From Mesostigma viride (lineage: Eukaryota > Streptophyta > Mesostigmatophyceae > Mesostigmatales > Mesostigmataceae), in assembly GCA_009746045.1 (NCBI GenBank), contig RPFO01000594.1, positions 739,449 to 803,448 of the forward strand: a DNA stretch of 64,000 nt, written 5' to 3'. This document shows, in pieces, positions 20,999 through 30,457 of the stretch (the first letter of the stretch is position 1; the number at the start of each line of letters is the position of its first letter). The notes under the pieces were generated by a model. The model searched no databases, was not told the origin of the DNA, and saw only the letters and a program-made list of their open reading frames with translations. The position numbers were made by a program, and so were the translations under genes.

Positions 20999-21882
20999 TT
21001 ATTTTTTGATCACAAGGAAGTGATCGAAGTTTTTCCTGTACCGTTTAGCGTCGTCGGGTTCGTCGTTGTCGACGGCAAGGAAATCATGGGGCGACTCTTT
21101 CGTCGCGAATTCCCAAAGCTCGAGAAAGTCATCGGGGCTCGTATGGCCCGCGCTTTCTTCCGCGATCTGCCGCGAAGCTCGCCGATCCTTCGTACGAAAC
21201 AGGACTAGAAAAGAAACGTTCGCGCGCACTGACCGGGGCACCCCGGCCGATGTAAACGATTGGTTCACGAATACCATGCTAGTTAACAAGTGGCGATGTT
21301 TGAATGCGAACAATGAGACGGGGCCTTTCGAGTCTGAGCGATAAAGTTTTGACCCAGCCATGTCATCTATCAAAATGGCGGACGAGGGAGGACCGTACCG
21401 GAACCGAGTCTGGGGCTCTTTGAACTGTAGCCTGTCGAGGGTTAGGTACATGTTGAGGTCCATGTCGTCCTCGCTTTTGTTGCCTTCAAGATAATCTTTA
21501 CGAAACTCTCCCACACCGCCATGTCGCGCTGGTATTCTTCATACTCCGAGAGGTCTTTCTTGATATCCACGACCATCCCGTTGAAGTTATCGTCCGTATA
21601 AGTTTCCATGGACATGGCGGGTGTCGGCAGGAGCTTGTACTTTGGCTCTGTTGTCGCGGACCCAGAGATGAGGTATAGTTTATCAAAGCTGTGGAAATCG
21701 AAATACGCCTTCAGCATGTTAATAGCTGAGGTGGTCTTCCCAGTCCCTCGCATTCCGACGAAACTAGCAATAAAATGAAGCCGTGGCGCATTGGCCGGAA
21801 CCTGGCGAGTTTTTGCATATTTGACTTTCAGATCCTTGTTCGCTAGTGGAGTATCGATATGAATGCTTTCGATGACCGTCAT
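20999..21882 (-). pseudogene. PLV genome-packaging ATPase (FtsK/HerA type), frameshifted
   Basis: This is the ATPase expected to drive DNA into the capsid. The first frame (21882 to about 21500) has the Walker A motif VGMRGTGKTTS at about residues 42-52. The second frame (about 21514 to 20999) has the Walker B motif SAILIDDMAG and then FVNQSFTSAGVPRSVRANV, the region of the sensor/arginine finger. The two halves join if one base is missing near 21497-21515, in the segment encoding WESF / EFRKDYLEG. Total length would be about 293 aa, normal for this family. The lesion may be real decay or a sequencing error. Confidence 0.85.
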
Positions 21883-21903
21883 TTTATTACAATAGGATAG
21901 ATT

Positions 21904-22443
21904 TTAATCATCGTTTAAGCTGGCTAGTAATTGCGCGCGGATTGCCAGCATCTTCTGCTCATACGGCGTAGTTGTCCGCACATCCGGCAGTGGATTCGCG
22001 GCCCGTTGACGCTCCTCTTCCTCGACCTCGGCCTTCGGCTTTCTCCCGCGGCGTGGGCGAGGCGTTTCCGAGGGGGTTGCCGCGACCTCTTCGGCGGCCA
22101 ACAGGCGTTCGATTCGGTATTTGTTCTTTTTTTCCTCGAGCTCGAGCTCGACCAGACGCTGTCGTTGTATCTCGAGTTCTTTCTCAAGCACCTTTCGCTT
22201 GGTAATCTCCGTTTCTCGCTCCTCCTGTCGCTTCTTCAATCGCTCTTCGTTTCGTTTCTGCATGTACGGCCGCATCTTCTCGCGCAATGCCGCACGCTGT
22301 TCTTCCGTGAGTCGCTTTCCTTTCGGACCCTTTGGATGCGGCGGGATATACACTGTATTGGGGGTATCCTGCGATGGCGCGGGATCTTCCTCGACGTCGA
22401 CGGAGGTCTTGGGCGAATCCGGAGCTTCGGGAACCTGGTCCAT
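21904..22443 (-). CDS. PLV coiled-coil protein
   Basis: This 179-aa protein is very rich in Glu, Lys and Arg. Residues about 45-118 form a predicted long helix or coiled coil (LTEEQRAALREKMRPYMQKR, then EKELEIQRQRLVELELEE). A basic patch PRPRRGRKPK (about 129-138) resembles an AT-hook. I do not recognise the family. It is the first gene of the leftward block and starts 39 bp from the divergent 1069-aa gene. Confidence 0.6.
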   Translation of the reverse strand: MDQVPEAPDSPKTSVDVEEDPAPSQDTPNTVYIPPHPKGPKGKRLTEEQRAALREKMRPYMQKRNEERLKKRQEERETEITKRKVLEKELEIQRQRLVELELEEKKNKYRIERLLAAEEVAATPSETPRPRRGRKPKAEVEEEERQRAANPLPDVRTTTPYEQKMLAIRAQLLASLNDD

Positions 22444-22482
22444 GGGTGCTATAGTTTTAATGTGAGATATTATTCATAGGAG
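22444..22482. promoter_or_regulatory. Divergent promoter between the PLV gene blocks
   Basis: Only 39 bp separate the starts of the leftward coiled-coil gene and the rightward 1069-aa gene. The gap is A/T-rich and contains GATATTATTCATAGG just before the rightward ATG. A shared bidirectional promoter is the simplest reading. Confidence 0.6.
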
Positions 22483-25400
22483 ATGGTTGTCGTGAGCTCA
22501 AACGCGTCCAGTTTCAACCTGGCAACTGGGCTAGCGGACGACGCGGTGGACGAACGGATAACAGACGTAGAAAGCGATATACAGACTCTCCAGCTAGTGG
22601 TCCACCCGTTTGACTCTCATGTCACCGTTGACGGGGTGCGATATGCATTTCCAAGCGCTCCTACGCGCGTCCGGCTGGGCGACGAATACACAAGCTCTAC
22701 GGCGGTAACGACTGGTGCGACGAGTGGATTGCTAGAAGTCGATGGCGGAATAGTCGCTGAATGGATTCGTCTAGCGTCCTTGTGGATTGGCAACTCCGAG
22801 ATAGCCGCTGACAGGATTCTGACGCGGTACCAGATCGAGTGGCTGTTTGACAGACACGGTATAGGGTTTACTATGCTATCAAATCCCGGTGGACCGTTCC
22901 GTATCCGATACGAGGATGGCACTCTATCGCCGCCAGGTTACGAATTCACAATTTCAAACAACCAGGACATCCGCGTCATGCTGCCATACACTGTCTCTGG
23001 CGGTGACGGCACGGGTGTCTGCACGTACAAGGTCAGTGTTCTTGGCGTATACGACCCATGGGGCACTAGCCAGAACGTGGAAGGCCCGTATCTGGACGAC
23101 ATCCATTTCGGTCCTATGTACTTTGGAAAACGCATGTCGTTCACCGATATAGGGTTCGCCACGTTCCGGGATTTGAACATCATGCGGCCGCTCTCTAGTA
23201 GTTTCCACATCACACGCGTGTACGACCCTTTGACTGCATGGGATATAGGTAGCATCGACCCGGTGAACGGTGTGTACTGGAACGATTCCACGAGCCACAA
23301 GTCCTGGGTCTTGATTGGCGAGGGAACTATCCCGACGGTAAAGCTAGGGATCCAGAACACCACGCCGTTCGCGTACCAGAAAAAACTACCCATATCTTGG
23401 AAAGTCGACGAAACGACCGTGACTAGTGCAGATGGAAGCGCGCGGCTTGACGTTGACGGCGGTCTTCGAGGAGAGGACGCAGTGATTTGCTCACTGTCCT
23501 CGGCGGATGGCGGAAAGTACTTGTCGGCCAATGTGACCGTGTACGATAACGGCAGCCTGACAACCTCGACGACTCAGCAAAAGGGGGCGATCCTCGGTGT
23601 TGTGAAGACAGACCCGCTCGTCCCGGCGATTCGGTCACCAAGCCGTTTTTTTTCGACGACCGCGCCGGCCCGGATCGGCGTGCAGATGTACGCAGACTAC
23701 GCCACTGGATGGGGCGACAGCACGCAGACGCCGACGAATTACGAGGTGTTCGTGGATTGGGATAGGAAGGGATACGTAACAGGCGCCGGGGTTGTAAACT
23801 GTCTTCTCGAAGACGCGACAATGCGAGAGGTCCAGGTTGTTCCGCGGTTTGCGTGTCCGAGAGATTCGCCAAACATCACGGGAGATACCGTGACGGTCAG
23901 CGGGCCCTCTGCAACGTTTAATAGTCTGCTACGGTTCTCGCGGGACGTCGCGACGACTCTGCAGCCGTCGCATTATCAATACCTATATTCGCCTGTTTCG
24001 TCGAGTTTTTACGCGCTGTCTGCTGACGATGTCACGCCTCCTGAAAAATGCGTAGTGTTTACCGACGAGGAAATTGACGGTCCGTTCCTGATATGCTTTG
24101 AGCTAGTCGTACCATCTGGCACCGCATTCGTCTCGCTCTCGGATCACAACGACATAACAGGGAAATACCATCCAGCCTTCACGGACGGTCACAACTGCTG
24201 GAGAAACCAGGGAGCAGCTGACAATTGGTGGTCTGTGTGTGGCGTGAGTATAGACAAGACGAACGGAACGATCGGTCTGTACCAGAACCGGAAAGTGGCG
24301 ACACAGCACACTTTAAACGCGACGTGGGCCAGCAAGACACACTTCTGGGTCGCGTTTCGGCGACGGTCTGATGGGGTCGTCGAGCGATTCATTTCACACT
24401 GGGCGCCGACAGGTCTTAGCAGCATGACGAAACTGGCAAATGGCGTTGGTGGAGTGTTTACCGCGTCTCCGACAGCGATCGTGGATCCGTATGCTCCTGG
24501 ACAGCTCCGGATCGTATTCCATTTGGACAGCGCCAACCAGACGATTTTAAACACGAGCGAGTTGGCGGATGATACGACCGACGTCGAGTTTGTTTCCCTG
24601 ACGACAACAAACCCGACCGGTCTCTACCTTTCGTCTGGCGACACAATAACTCTCACTCACAGGGGAACGTCGCCGCGTGAATGTAGCATATTAGGCAATT
24701 ACATGACGTCGTCCCTTGTCCCCGGCGAAACGAATCTCTACCGCGTGCAACTCGCGGCGTCAAACGACAACGTCATCCACGCTGTTTGTGAATTCCCGTC
24801 ATACAACCACGCGACACCGCTCACCAGTTATTCGGTAAAGGTATACGGGGTGCTTCCGGATCGCCCCATGATAAACCGGTTCGAGGTCCGTCTACTATAC
24901 GATGACGCCTTACTATACCGCATCAACGAGCGACCCATCCAATTTTACAGGGGCCCGGATTGGGAGAGTGGGATCTTGACTACCGGTCACGGGTTCGTAG
25001 GCGATATTCCTTATGTCCAGGTGTCCGTGCTGATGTCGACTCCATTTCGCTACGAATTCGGCCACCTGTTCACAGCGACGTTTGAAGTTCGGCCTTTGTC
25101 GCTTGTCGGCGGCCCAGACGGGATTTTCATGGACCTCTCTATGGCTCGTTTCTTCGGAGAAGGGCCGACAGAAATTGGGCTGATCACGGCGCTAGACGAG
25201 TGCGCGTATACGGATGCACGAGAGGCGAGACGGGTTTCGTTTTCCATCCGCGGACTGCGTACCATCGCGTACGATTACATGCAGCCAGAGCTCTGGGAAC
25301 TTGGTCCTCAGGGCATCATGAGTTTCCGCGACGGCAACGGAAATCTCGTTCCTCCCGCGACGACGCTAGACAAGTTCTACTGCCGCGTGCAGTTCACGCA

Positions 25401-25692
25401 CGGAGCGCCGCCCTTGCTGGAGATCGAGCACCCGTACAGATTTCTCGCGAGTGCTCTCGACTTTGTGTATCAACCCGGGAGCTCGGGCAGACTCATCGTC
25501 GGTCCTTCGTGGCGTGTCGCGCCCGGATTCGATGAGACCGACGGAGTCTACGAAATACTACTGCACGTCAACAAGACGCTCGGATCCGGCAGCGCAGTCG
25601 CGTACATCAAGCCGCAAGTCGAGCACTGTCGATCGAGATCAGGAGTGGCGGCGAGCGGAGAGATCTTTGCGGCGGTGACGTGGCTCATTTAA
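22483..25692 (+). CDS. PLV large putative virion surface protein
   Basis: This 1069-aa intact frame is the first gene of the rightward structural block. There is no signal peptide and no clear transmembrane segment. The composition (many Thr, Ser, Gly, Asp, Val and aromatics) suggests beta-rich repeats. Residues about 515-650 contain FLICFELVVPSGTAFVSLSD and WSVCGVSIDKTNGTIGLYQN, a pattern like a concanavalin-type jelly roll. The N-terminal about 40 residues are polar and helical, as in trimeric fibre stems. I infer a fibre, spike or turret protein from size and position. No homologue is recognised with certainty. Confidence 0.6.
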   Translation: MVVVSSNASSFNLATGLADDAVDERITDVESDIQTLQLVVHPFDSHVTVDGVRYAFPSAPTRVRLGDEYTSSTAVTTGATSGLLEVDGGIVAEWIRLASLWIGNSEIAADRILTRYQIEWLFDRHGIGFTMLSNPGGPFRIRYEDGTLSPPGYEFTISNNQDIRVMLPYTVSGGDGTGVCTYKVSVLGVYDPWGTSQNVEGPYLDDIHFGPMYFGKRMSFTDIGFATFRDLNIMRPLSSSFHITRVYDPLTAWDIGSIDPVNGVYWNDSTSHKSWVLIGEGTIPTVKLGIQNTTPFAYQKKLPISWKVDETTVTSADGSARLDVDGGLRGEDAVICSLSSADGGKYLSANVTVYDNGSLTTSTTQQKGAILGVVKTDPLVPAIRSPSRFFSTTAPARIGVQMYADYATGWGDSTQTPTNYEVFVDWDRKGYVTGAGVVNCLLEDATMREVQVVPRFACPRDSPNITGDTVTVSGPSATFNSLLRFSRDVATTLQPSHYQYLYSPVSSSFYALSADDVTPPEKCVVFTDEEIDGPFLICFELVVPSGTAFVSLSDHNDITGKYHPAFTDGHNCWRNQGAADNWWSVCGVSIDKTNGTIGLYQNRKVATQHTLNATWASKTHFWVAFRRRSDGVVERFISHWAPTGLSSMTKLANGVGGVFTASPTAIVDPYAPGQLRIVFHLDSANQTILNTSELADDTTDVEFVSLTTTNPTGLYLSSGDTITLTHRGTSPRECSILGNYMTSSLVPGETNLYRVQLAASNDNVIHAVCEFPSYNHATPLTSYSVKVYGVLPDRPMINRFEVRLLYDDALLYRINERPIQFYRGPDWESGILTTGHGFVGDIPYVQVSVLMSTPFRYEFGHLFTATFEVRPLSLVGGPDGIFMDLSMARFFGEGPTEIGLITALDECAYTDAREARRVSFSIRGLRTIAYDYMQPELWELGPQGIMSFRDGNGNLVPPATTLDKFYCRVQFTHGAPPLLEIEHPYRFLASALDFVYQPGSSGRLIVGPSWRVAPGFDETDGVYEILLHVNKTLGSGSAVAYIKPQVEHCRSRSGVAASGEIFAAVTWLI

Positions 25693-25702
25693 AATCTTTG
25701 TG

Positions 25703-26293
25703 ATGTTTCAAGGACACACCATGCCACGAAAGACATCGAAACGACCCGCCAAGAAACCGTCCAAAGCCCCGCGCAAGGCCCGCGCGCCTCCGAAGAAGCC
25801 CGCGACGACCGCGCTTACGAACTCGATTGTCATCCACTCGCCCCATGTGACCCGTCCCACGAAAAGGGGTAAAGTCGCCGAAGTCCGCGGGTTTAAGGAC
25901 GCGATGTTGTTGGCGGCTCTTGCTGCGAACTCTCGCCCTGTAGTCTACCCACCATTGTCCGCCTACGACCAACCAGCCTCCGTTCCGGCTCCAGAACCGG
26001 CTGCTGCCATCGGCGCAGGGTCTGACGAACCTCTCCGCGTAGAGATCGTGGGATCAGCGCCTCCGCCGGCTGCTAGAGAGCCCATCGCGAGGACGCCGCC
26101 TCGTCCCAGAGTGCGAGTCGCCAGCGTGACCGATAGAGTCAACTGCACGGTCCCTGGCTGCAAGAATACGTTTGTCGATAGTCGGCGGTTGCATACTCAC
26201 CTACGAGACAAACATCATGTGACGGAAGGTGTCCCGGTCGGCGATAAAGGGGCTGGTACGAGCTCGCGGATAAATTTTCTAAACAGATCATAA
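25703..26293 (+). CDS. PLV basic protein with one C2H2 zinc finger
   Basis: This protein has about 196 aa from the ATG at 25703. A second ATG at 25721 (MPRKTSKRPAKKPSK) is equally possible. Residues 1-45 are strongly basic and Pro/Ala-rich, as in core or DNA-condensing proteins. A Pro/Ala linker follows. The C-terminal part has a classical C2H2 finger, CTVPGCKNTFVDSRRLHTHL with the final RDKHH. It sits 10 bp after the surface-protein stop. A DNA-binding core or regulatory protein is inferred. Confidence 0.65.
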   Translation: MFQGHTMPRKTSKRPAKKPSKAPRKARAPPKKPATTALTNSIVIHSPHVTRPTKRGKVAEVRGFKDAMLLAALAANSRPVVYPPLSAYDQPASVPAPEPAAAIGAGSDEPLRVEIVGSAPPPAAREPIARTPPRPRVRVASVTDRVNCTVPGCKNTFVDSRRLHTHLRDKHHVTEGVPVGDKGAGTSSRINFLNRS

Positions 26294-26308
26294 ACGATTT
26301 CAGTGCTA

Positions 26309-26608
26309 ATGGAGCTGTCAGATGCCGAGATGCTGCAGGTTGCCCAGTGGATGATCTTGTACCCCGACGTTCCTCGCGAGTTCCTAGAATCGGCGATGTT
26401 CTATTGCCGGAGTAAGCCGCTGACCGGGAAGGAGAGGCGACAACTAAAACGTAGCGCGCGAGGTCTCGTGGGTGGCGAGGGGAAGGTCGTGGTCCACGGC
26501 AGGAACGATTTAAAATCCGAGCTTGTTGTAGAAGATGCGGGACCACGTACAGGAGTGCAGGACGCTGACCCTAAGGACCGAGAACAGGACAAGGGGCAGT
26601 CTTCATGA
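26309..26608 (+). CDS. PLV small hypothetical protein
   Basis: This 99-aa frame starts MELSDAEMLQVAQWMILYPD. The N-terminal half looks helical (DVPREFLESAMFYC) and the C-terminal half is charged and probably disordered. Its 3' end overlaps the penton candidate start (26535) by 74 bp in another frame. The family is unknown. Confidence 0.5.
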   Translation: MELSDAEMLQVAQWMILYPDVPREFLESAMFYCRSKPLTGKERRQLKRSARGLVGGEGKVVVHGRNDLKSELVVEDAGPRTGVQDADPKDREQDKGQSS

Positions 26609-26959
26609 TCCGACATGGGATATCCCGGCCGGGTTGCTAGAGGATTACCACGACGTGGGATTGACCCTTCTCACAATCCCATTCGAACAGACGCACATCA
26701 ACCCAACCAACCGCTCGTTCGAGGTGGTGATGCAGACTACTCACACTGTCTCGCTTCCATTGGGATCGTGGACGACGATCGAGAATAGACACAATATCGA
26801 GGCGGTATTGCAGACCATCGACAGTTCGTTCGCTGTCACGTACGACCGCGCGAACAGTTTGTACACGTTCGCGGCCAGTTCGCCGTTCCAGCTACGAGTC
26901 GGCGAGTCCGTCGGCCGTGTCCTGGGACTAGTCCCGGGCGTTCACGCGTCCAACGGGCA

Positions 26960-27082
26960 AAACGTGATCGTGAGCAATCGACCAGCTACGAACGGACGCC
27001 TGAGAGCCGTCTATGTGTACGCCGACATCGTGCGAGGGAACGTGGTGTCCGCGACTCATGGGGCTGTCTACGGGGGTTTGTT
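26960..27082 (+). repeat. 123-bp duplicated penton segment, left copy
   Basis: This is repeated at 29706-29828 on the other side of the inserted element, with only CAATCGACC versus CAATATACC differing. It is too long for an ordinary LTR target duplication. Confidence 0.95.
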
Positions 27083-27681
27083 TGTCAAAAATCCTAATAA
27101 TGCGTCAACGAATGAGCTCAAATGTTGCGGCACAACTCATTTCATTGATACAATAAAAGACGCATATATAGAATTTAAGGACCGTGACCGGTGTCCATTG
27201 CCAAGCCACAAGGCAACTGGCCCACCATCAGGTAACGTGTAAAGGTGCACACCGACCTCTTAAACAATGTCCAATGTCGGCTGCACACATTATCCCTACG
27301 TTAACTTAACACATAAAGTGTCTCGACTTGAACAACTGGCACACAAAATCCACTAGGCAATGATGCGAATATTCGGCACCAATATTCGACCCCACTATTG
27401 CGCGGCGCTACGAGTTAGCCACCGCCAAATGGCACGAGATACTCACGCCCTACAAGTCGTACCATGCAACCACAAGGTAGAGCCGAATTAATCCTAACTT
27501 CGGCACCTAATATCTTTGTGCATACTCAACTGTCCGTCATAAGAAAAGTACCGCCGGAAAGAACACGGCAAGCCCTACTCAGCCCTAATAATATCCTTGG
27601 CCAGAAAATACAGAAGATTGGCCACAACATAACATAGGCTGGCAAACGGGCACATCCAGGGTTTATACTAAAACCCTGACA
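27083..27681. repeat. Left terminal direct repeat of the 2.6-kb element
   Basis: This 599-bp repeat is matched at 29097-29689 with very few differences, for example a 2-bp indel at GTTAACTTAACAC / GTTAACTTATAACAC. Confidence 0.95.
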
Positions 27682-29096
27682 CCCCCCTTGCACGTTGCCA
27701 GTGCAGGGTCCAATGAACGTCAAGTCCCCCCTCAACTAGGGTAGGGCTTGCCGGGTACAACATACCCTAGCAACCCCCCCTTACCCGGGAAGCCCCTCCC
27801 AAGGAACCATCCAGCAACAAATTCACTGGAAAAATGCCATCCTGGTCATAACAACAAAGGTGCTACATGCCTGTGTCTCTTCCAAAATACATCCAGGCGT
27901 CCCTAGAGGTATAAACTGACAGCCCCAGCGTCCCAGGTCTGATGCAGAAACACAGCAAATAAGTCACAACAACTACACTTGCCAGGAATAGCACACATGG
28001 GCAAACACTGCCCCATCAGGCTACCAATAGCCCTAAAATGGATCACCACGGTCCCAAGGCCTCCACGGCCCCACGCTGGCACGCCGTCGTGCCAACAAAC
28101 TCCCGGGAGTGATCAGGTCCCGAGCATGGAAAGTCAACCAAGAACTTCCCCCAGAGCGCTCCCATAACAGGTTGGACTGATCCCAACCTCCAGACTGGCC
28201 AAAACACTAGGCTGCACATGCTAGTTTGCCTCGTCCATTCAAAAACACAGCTGACCACCAAGTTTGCATGCAAAGCAGACGCGTACATCCCAAAGTAGGT
28301 CAATACAGACCACAGGCCACGTTAGGCCCCACAAATGTCGTCGCGAGCCAGTCTCATGCCACCCCCCCCCTCAAGAAATAAGTGGGGGCAAATATTTTTG
28401 TCAGCTTTAAAATGTCACAAGCTCCCTTGGCTTAGAGCTTCTAAAATAAAATGCAGCTCACTGGTACTCCTGACCAGCTTCAAAATCAAAAACCCACTGG
28501 CATAGCCAGCTTCAAAAGAGAGGCCATGCTGGCACTCCTGGCCAACATCTTCATCGCCAACAAAAAGCCGGTAGGCAGGCAGTCCTCGTCGACAAAAAAT
28601 GCTGGAAATTCCGCAGGCTGCGCCACCAAAAATGGCGATAATCCGTTGCGCCGGTCGCTCGCAAAATTCCAGCCGACGTCCGCTCCGAGCCACATGTTGA
28701 TGCGCAGGTCACTGGTACAGAAAAAGAGAAAAAAGTCTGCACCCAGCTGGAACCAGAGCCTTGACCTCGCCATGCGGGGCTCAACGCCAGGCGGCGCCAG
28801 CCCACAGCAAACCCGAAACATGAAAGTTCCGCTGGCTTTGACACATATAACAACTCGCCTGCGTGGCTGCGCTGGCCCAGGCCTGTCGACCCATGAAATT
28901 TCTGCCCGTTCCGCCGAACTTCAAATTCAAAATGCTGCGACGTTTGAATCCTCGATCACGACATAGCTCACGAAATTACGTAACAACACTGCCGCCATCA
29001 ATTATATGCGCCGGCAGGGTAAAATGGCTTCATCATGGTCACAAGAATGTCGTTCAAAGTCGTCTCAAAGGTGTGGAACTTTCCCTCCCGATACCA

Positions 29097-29689
29097 TGTC
29101 AAAAATCCTAATAATGCGTCAACGAATGAGCTCAAATGTTGCGGCACAACTCATTTCATTGATACAATAAAAGACGCATATATAGAATTTAAGGACCGTG
29201 ACCGGTGTCCATTGCCAAGCCACAAGGCAACTGGCCCACCATCAGGTAACGTGTAAAGGTGCACACCGACCTCTTAAACAATGTCCAATGTCGGCTGCAC
29301 ACATTATCCCTACGTTAACTTATAACACATAAAGTGTCTCGACTTGAACAACTGGCACACAAAATCCACTAGGCAATGATGCGAATATTCGGCACCAATA
29401 TTCGACCCCACTATTGCGCGGCGCTACGAGTTAGCCACCGCCAAATGGCACGAGATACTCACGCCCTACAAGTCGTACCATGCAACCACAAGGTAGAGCC
29501 GAATTAATCCTAACTTCGGCACCTAATATCTTTGTGCATACTCAACTGTCCGTCATAAGAAAAGTACCGCCGGAAAGAACACGGCAAGCCCTACTCAGCC
29601 CTAATAATATCCTTGGCCAGAAAATACAGAAGATTGGCCACAACATAACATAGGCTGGCAAACGGGCACATCCAGGGTTTATACTAAAA
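29097..29689. repeat. Right terminal direct repeat, 3' truncated
   Basis: It matches 27083 onward but lacks the last 8 bases (CCCTGACA). The junction sequence GCAATATACCAGC follows. That sequence is then repeated at 29718-29731 inside the duplicated penton segment. Confidence 0.95.
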
Positions 29690-29705
29690 GCAATATACCA
29701 GCAAT

Positions 29706-29828
29706 AAACGTGATCGTGAGCAATATACCAGCTACGAACGGACGCCTGAGAGCCGTCTATGTGTACGCCGACATCGTGCGAGGGAACGTGGTGTCCGCGA
29801 CTCATGGGGCTGTCTACGGGGGTTTGTT
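29706..29828 (+). repeat. 123-bp duplicated penton segment, right copy
   Basis: This is the second copy of 26960-27082. The penton frame continues from its end (29829). Confidence 0.95.
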
Positions 29829-30134
29829 GGCGTGTTGTCCGAACCTTAGCAAATTCCCAGAACCGATCGTGTGGCAGGCGCAGACTCCGCTATGGCAGCA
29901 CATGCGCGATTCCCCGCGTGGTATCAGTCTTCGCCTGCTGGACGAGGACGACGTGCCGGTCCAGTTGTATAGTGACTGGGTCGTCCAGCTCAGTTTCCGG
30001 ATCTCGCCCCAAAAAGCGATGGGCGTGGAGTCGCGGAAGATCGCGAGCGTCCTGCGGTATATGGCGCTGGGCGGAGAAGTCCTGCCCGCCAGAAAGATAT
30101 CTCAGCGTTCTGTTATAAACGACGACGAGGACGA

Positions 30135-30419
30135 ATGAGGCTCGATTTCGGAAAGGTTGTCAACACCGTGCGAAAGATCGGACATGTGGCGGGCGACGCT
30201 ATTAGGAAAGTGGGGCACGGCGCGCGACTCGTGAAAGCGGCCGCGGGTGCTGCCGATTCGGCTCTCGGGCATGTCCCAAGCAAGTTGATCGAGGCGTCCC
30301 CGGTCCTCGGGACGGCTTATCGTGTCGCGAAAACCGGACTGGACGCGTTGTCTACCCTCGAACGTAAGGTCGACGCGCACAAGGCCGCGAATCCGCTTCT
30401 GGGCCAGTTCCTCCACTAG
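30135..30419 (+). CDS. PLV small basic amphipathic protein
   Basis: This 94-aa protein is rich in Lys, Ala, Val and Gly. It has repeated amphipathic helices such as FGKVVNTVRKIGHVAGDAIR and KAAAGAADSALGHVPSKL. It has no Cys and no clear membrane-spanning segment. Its ATG overlaps the penton TGA (ATGA at 30135-30138). Small amphipathic proteins next to capsid genes often act as membrane-lytic or cement proteins in related viruses. That role is inferred here. Confidence 0.6.
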   Translation: MRLDFGKVVNTVRKIGHVAGDAIRKVGHGARLVKAAAGAADSALGHVPSKLIEASPVLGTAYRVAKTGLDALSTLERKVDAHKAANPLLGQFLH

Positions 30420-30424
30420 CCAGA

Positions 30425-30433
30425 ATATTATCT
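30425..30433 (+). promoter_or_regulatory. Late-gene promoter motif candidate (MCP)
   Basis: ATATTATCT ends 24 bp before the capsid ATG. Related motifs lie 20-28 bp before four other rightward starts: AATAATCT 31743-31750, TAATATCA 31943-31950, TATTATCT 33671-33678 and AATTATCT 34275-34282. Confidence 0.45.
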
Positions 30434-30457
30434 AAGTAGCTGGTATACAACGCTCTC

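Larger units (their letters stand above)
27083..29689. mobile_element. Non-autonomous LTR-type element inside the penton gene
   Basis: Direct terminal repeats of about 599 bp (27083-27681) and 593 bp (29097-29689) start TGTCAAAAATCC. The left one ends CCCTGACA, giving TGTCA...TGACA termini. The right one is cut off 8 bases early, after ATACTAAAA. The 1.4-kb interior has a C-homopolymer near 28362-28370 and one unidentified 171-aa frame (28451-28966). There are no gag or pol motifs. It fits a TRIM/LARD-like element. Orientation is not clear because no primer-binding site or polypurine tract is obvious. Confidence 0.8.
26535..30138 (+). pseudogene. PLV minor capsid (penton) protein candidate, interrupted
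   Basis: The ancestral frame was 285 codons. The left part (26535-27082) contains WDIPAGLLEDYHDVGLTLL, a beta-rich core and VGESVGRVLGLVPGV. The right part (29829-30138) contains RGISLRLLDEDDVPVQLYSD, a C-terminal pattern seen in PLV and Polinton minor capsid proteins. A 2.6-kb LTR-type insertion plus a 123-bp host duplication separates the parts. Discounting both restores phase exactly. Penton identity rests on position (two genes before the capsid gene), size and that C-terminal pattern, so it is likely but not proven. Confidence 0.65.
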
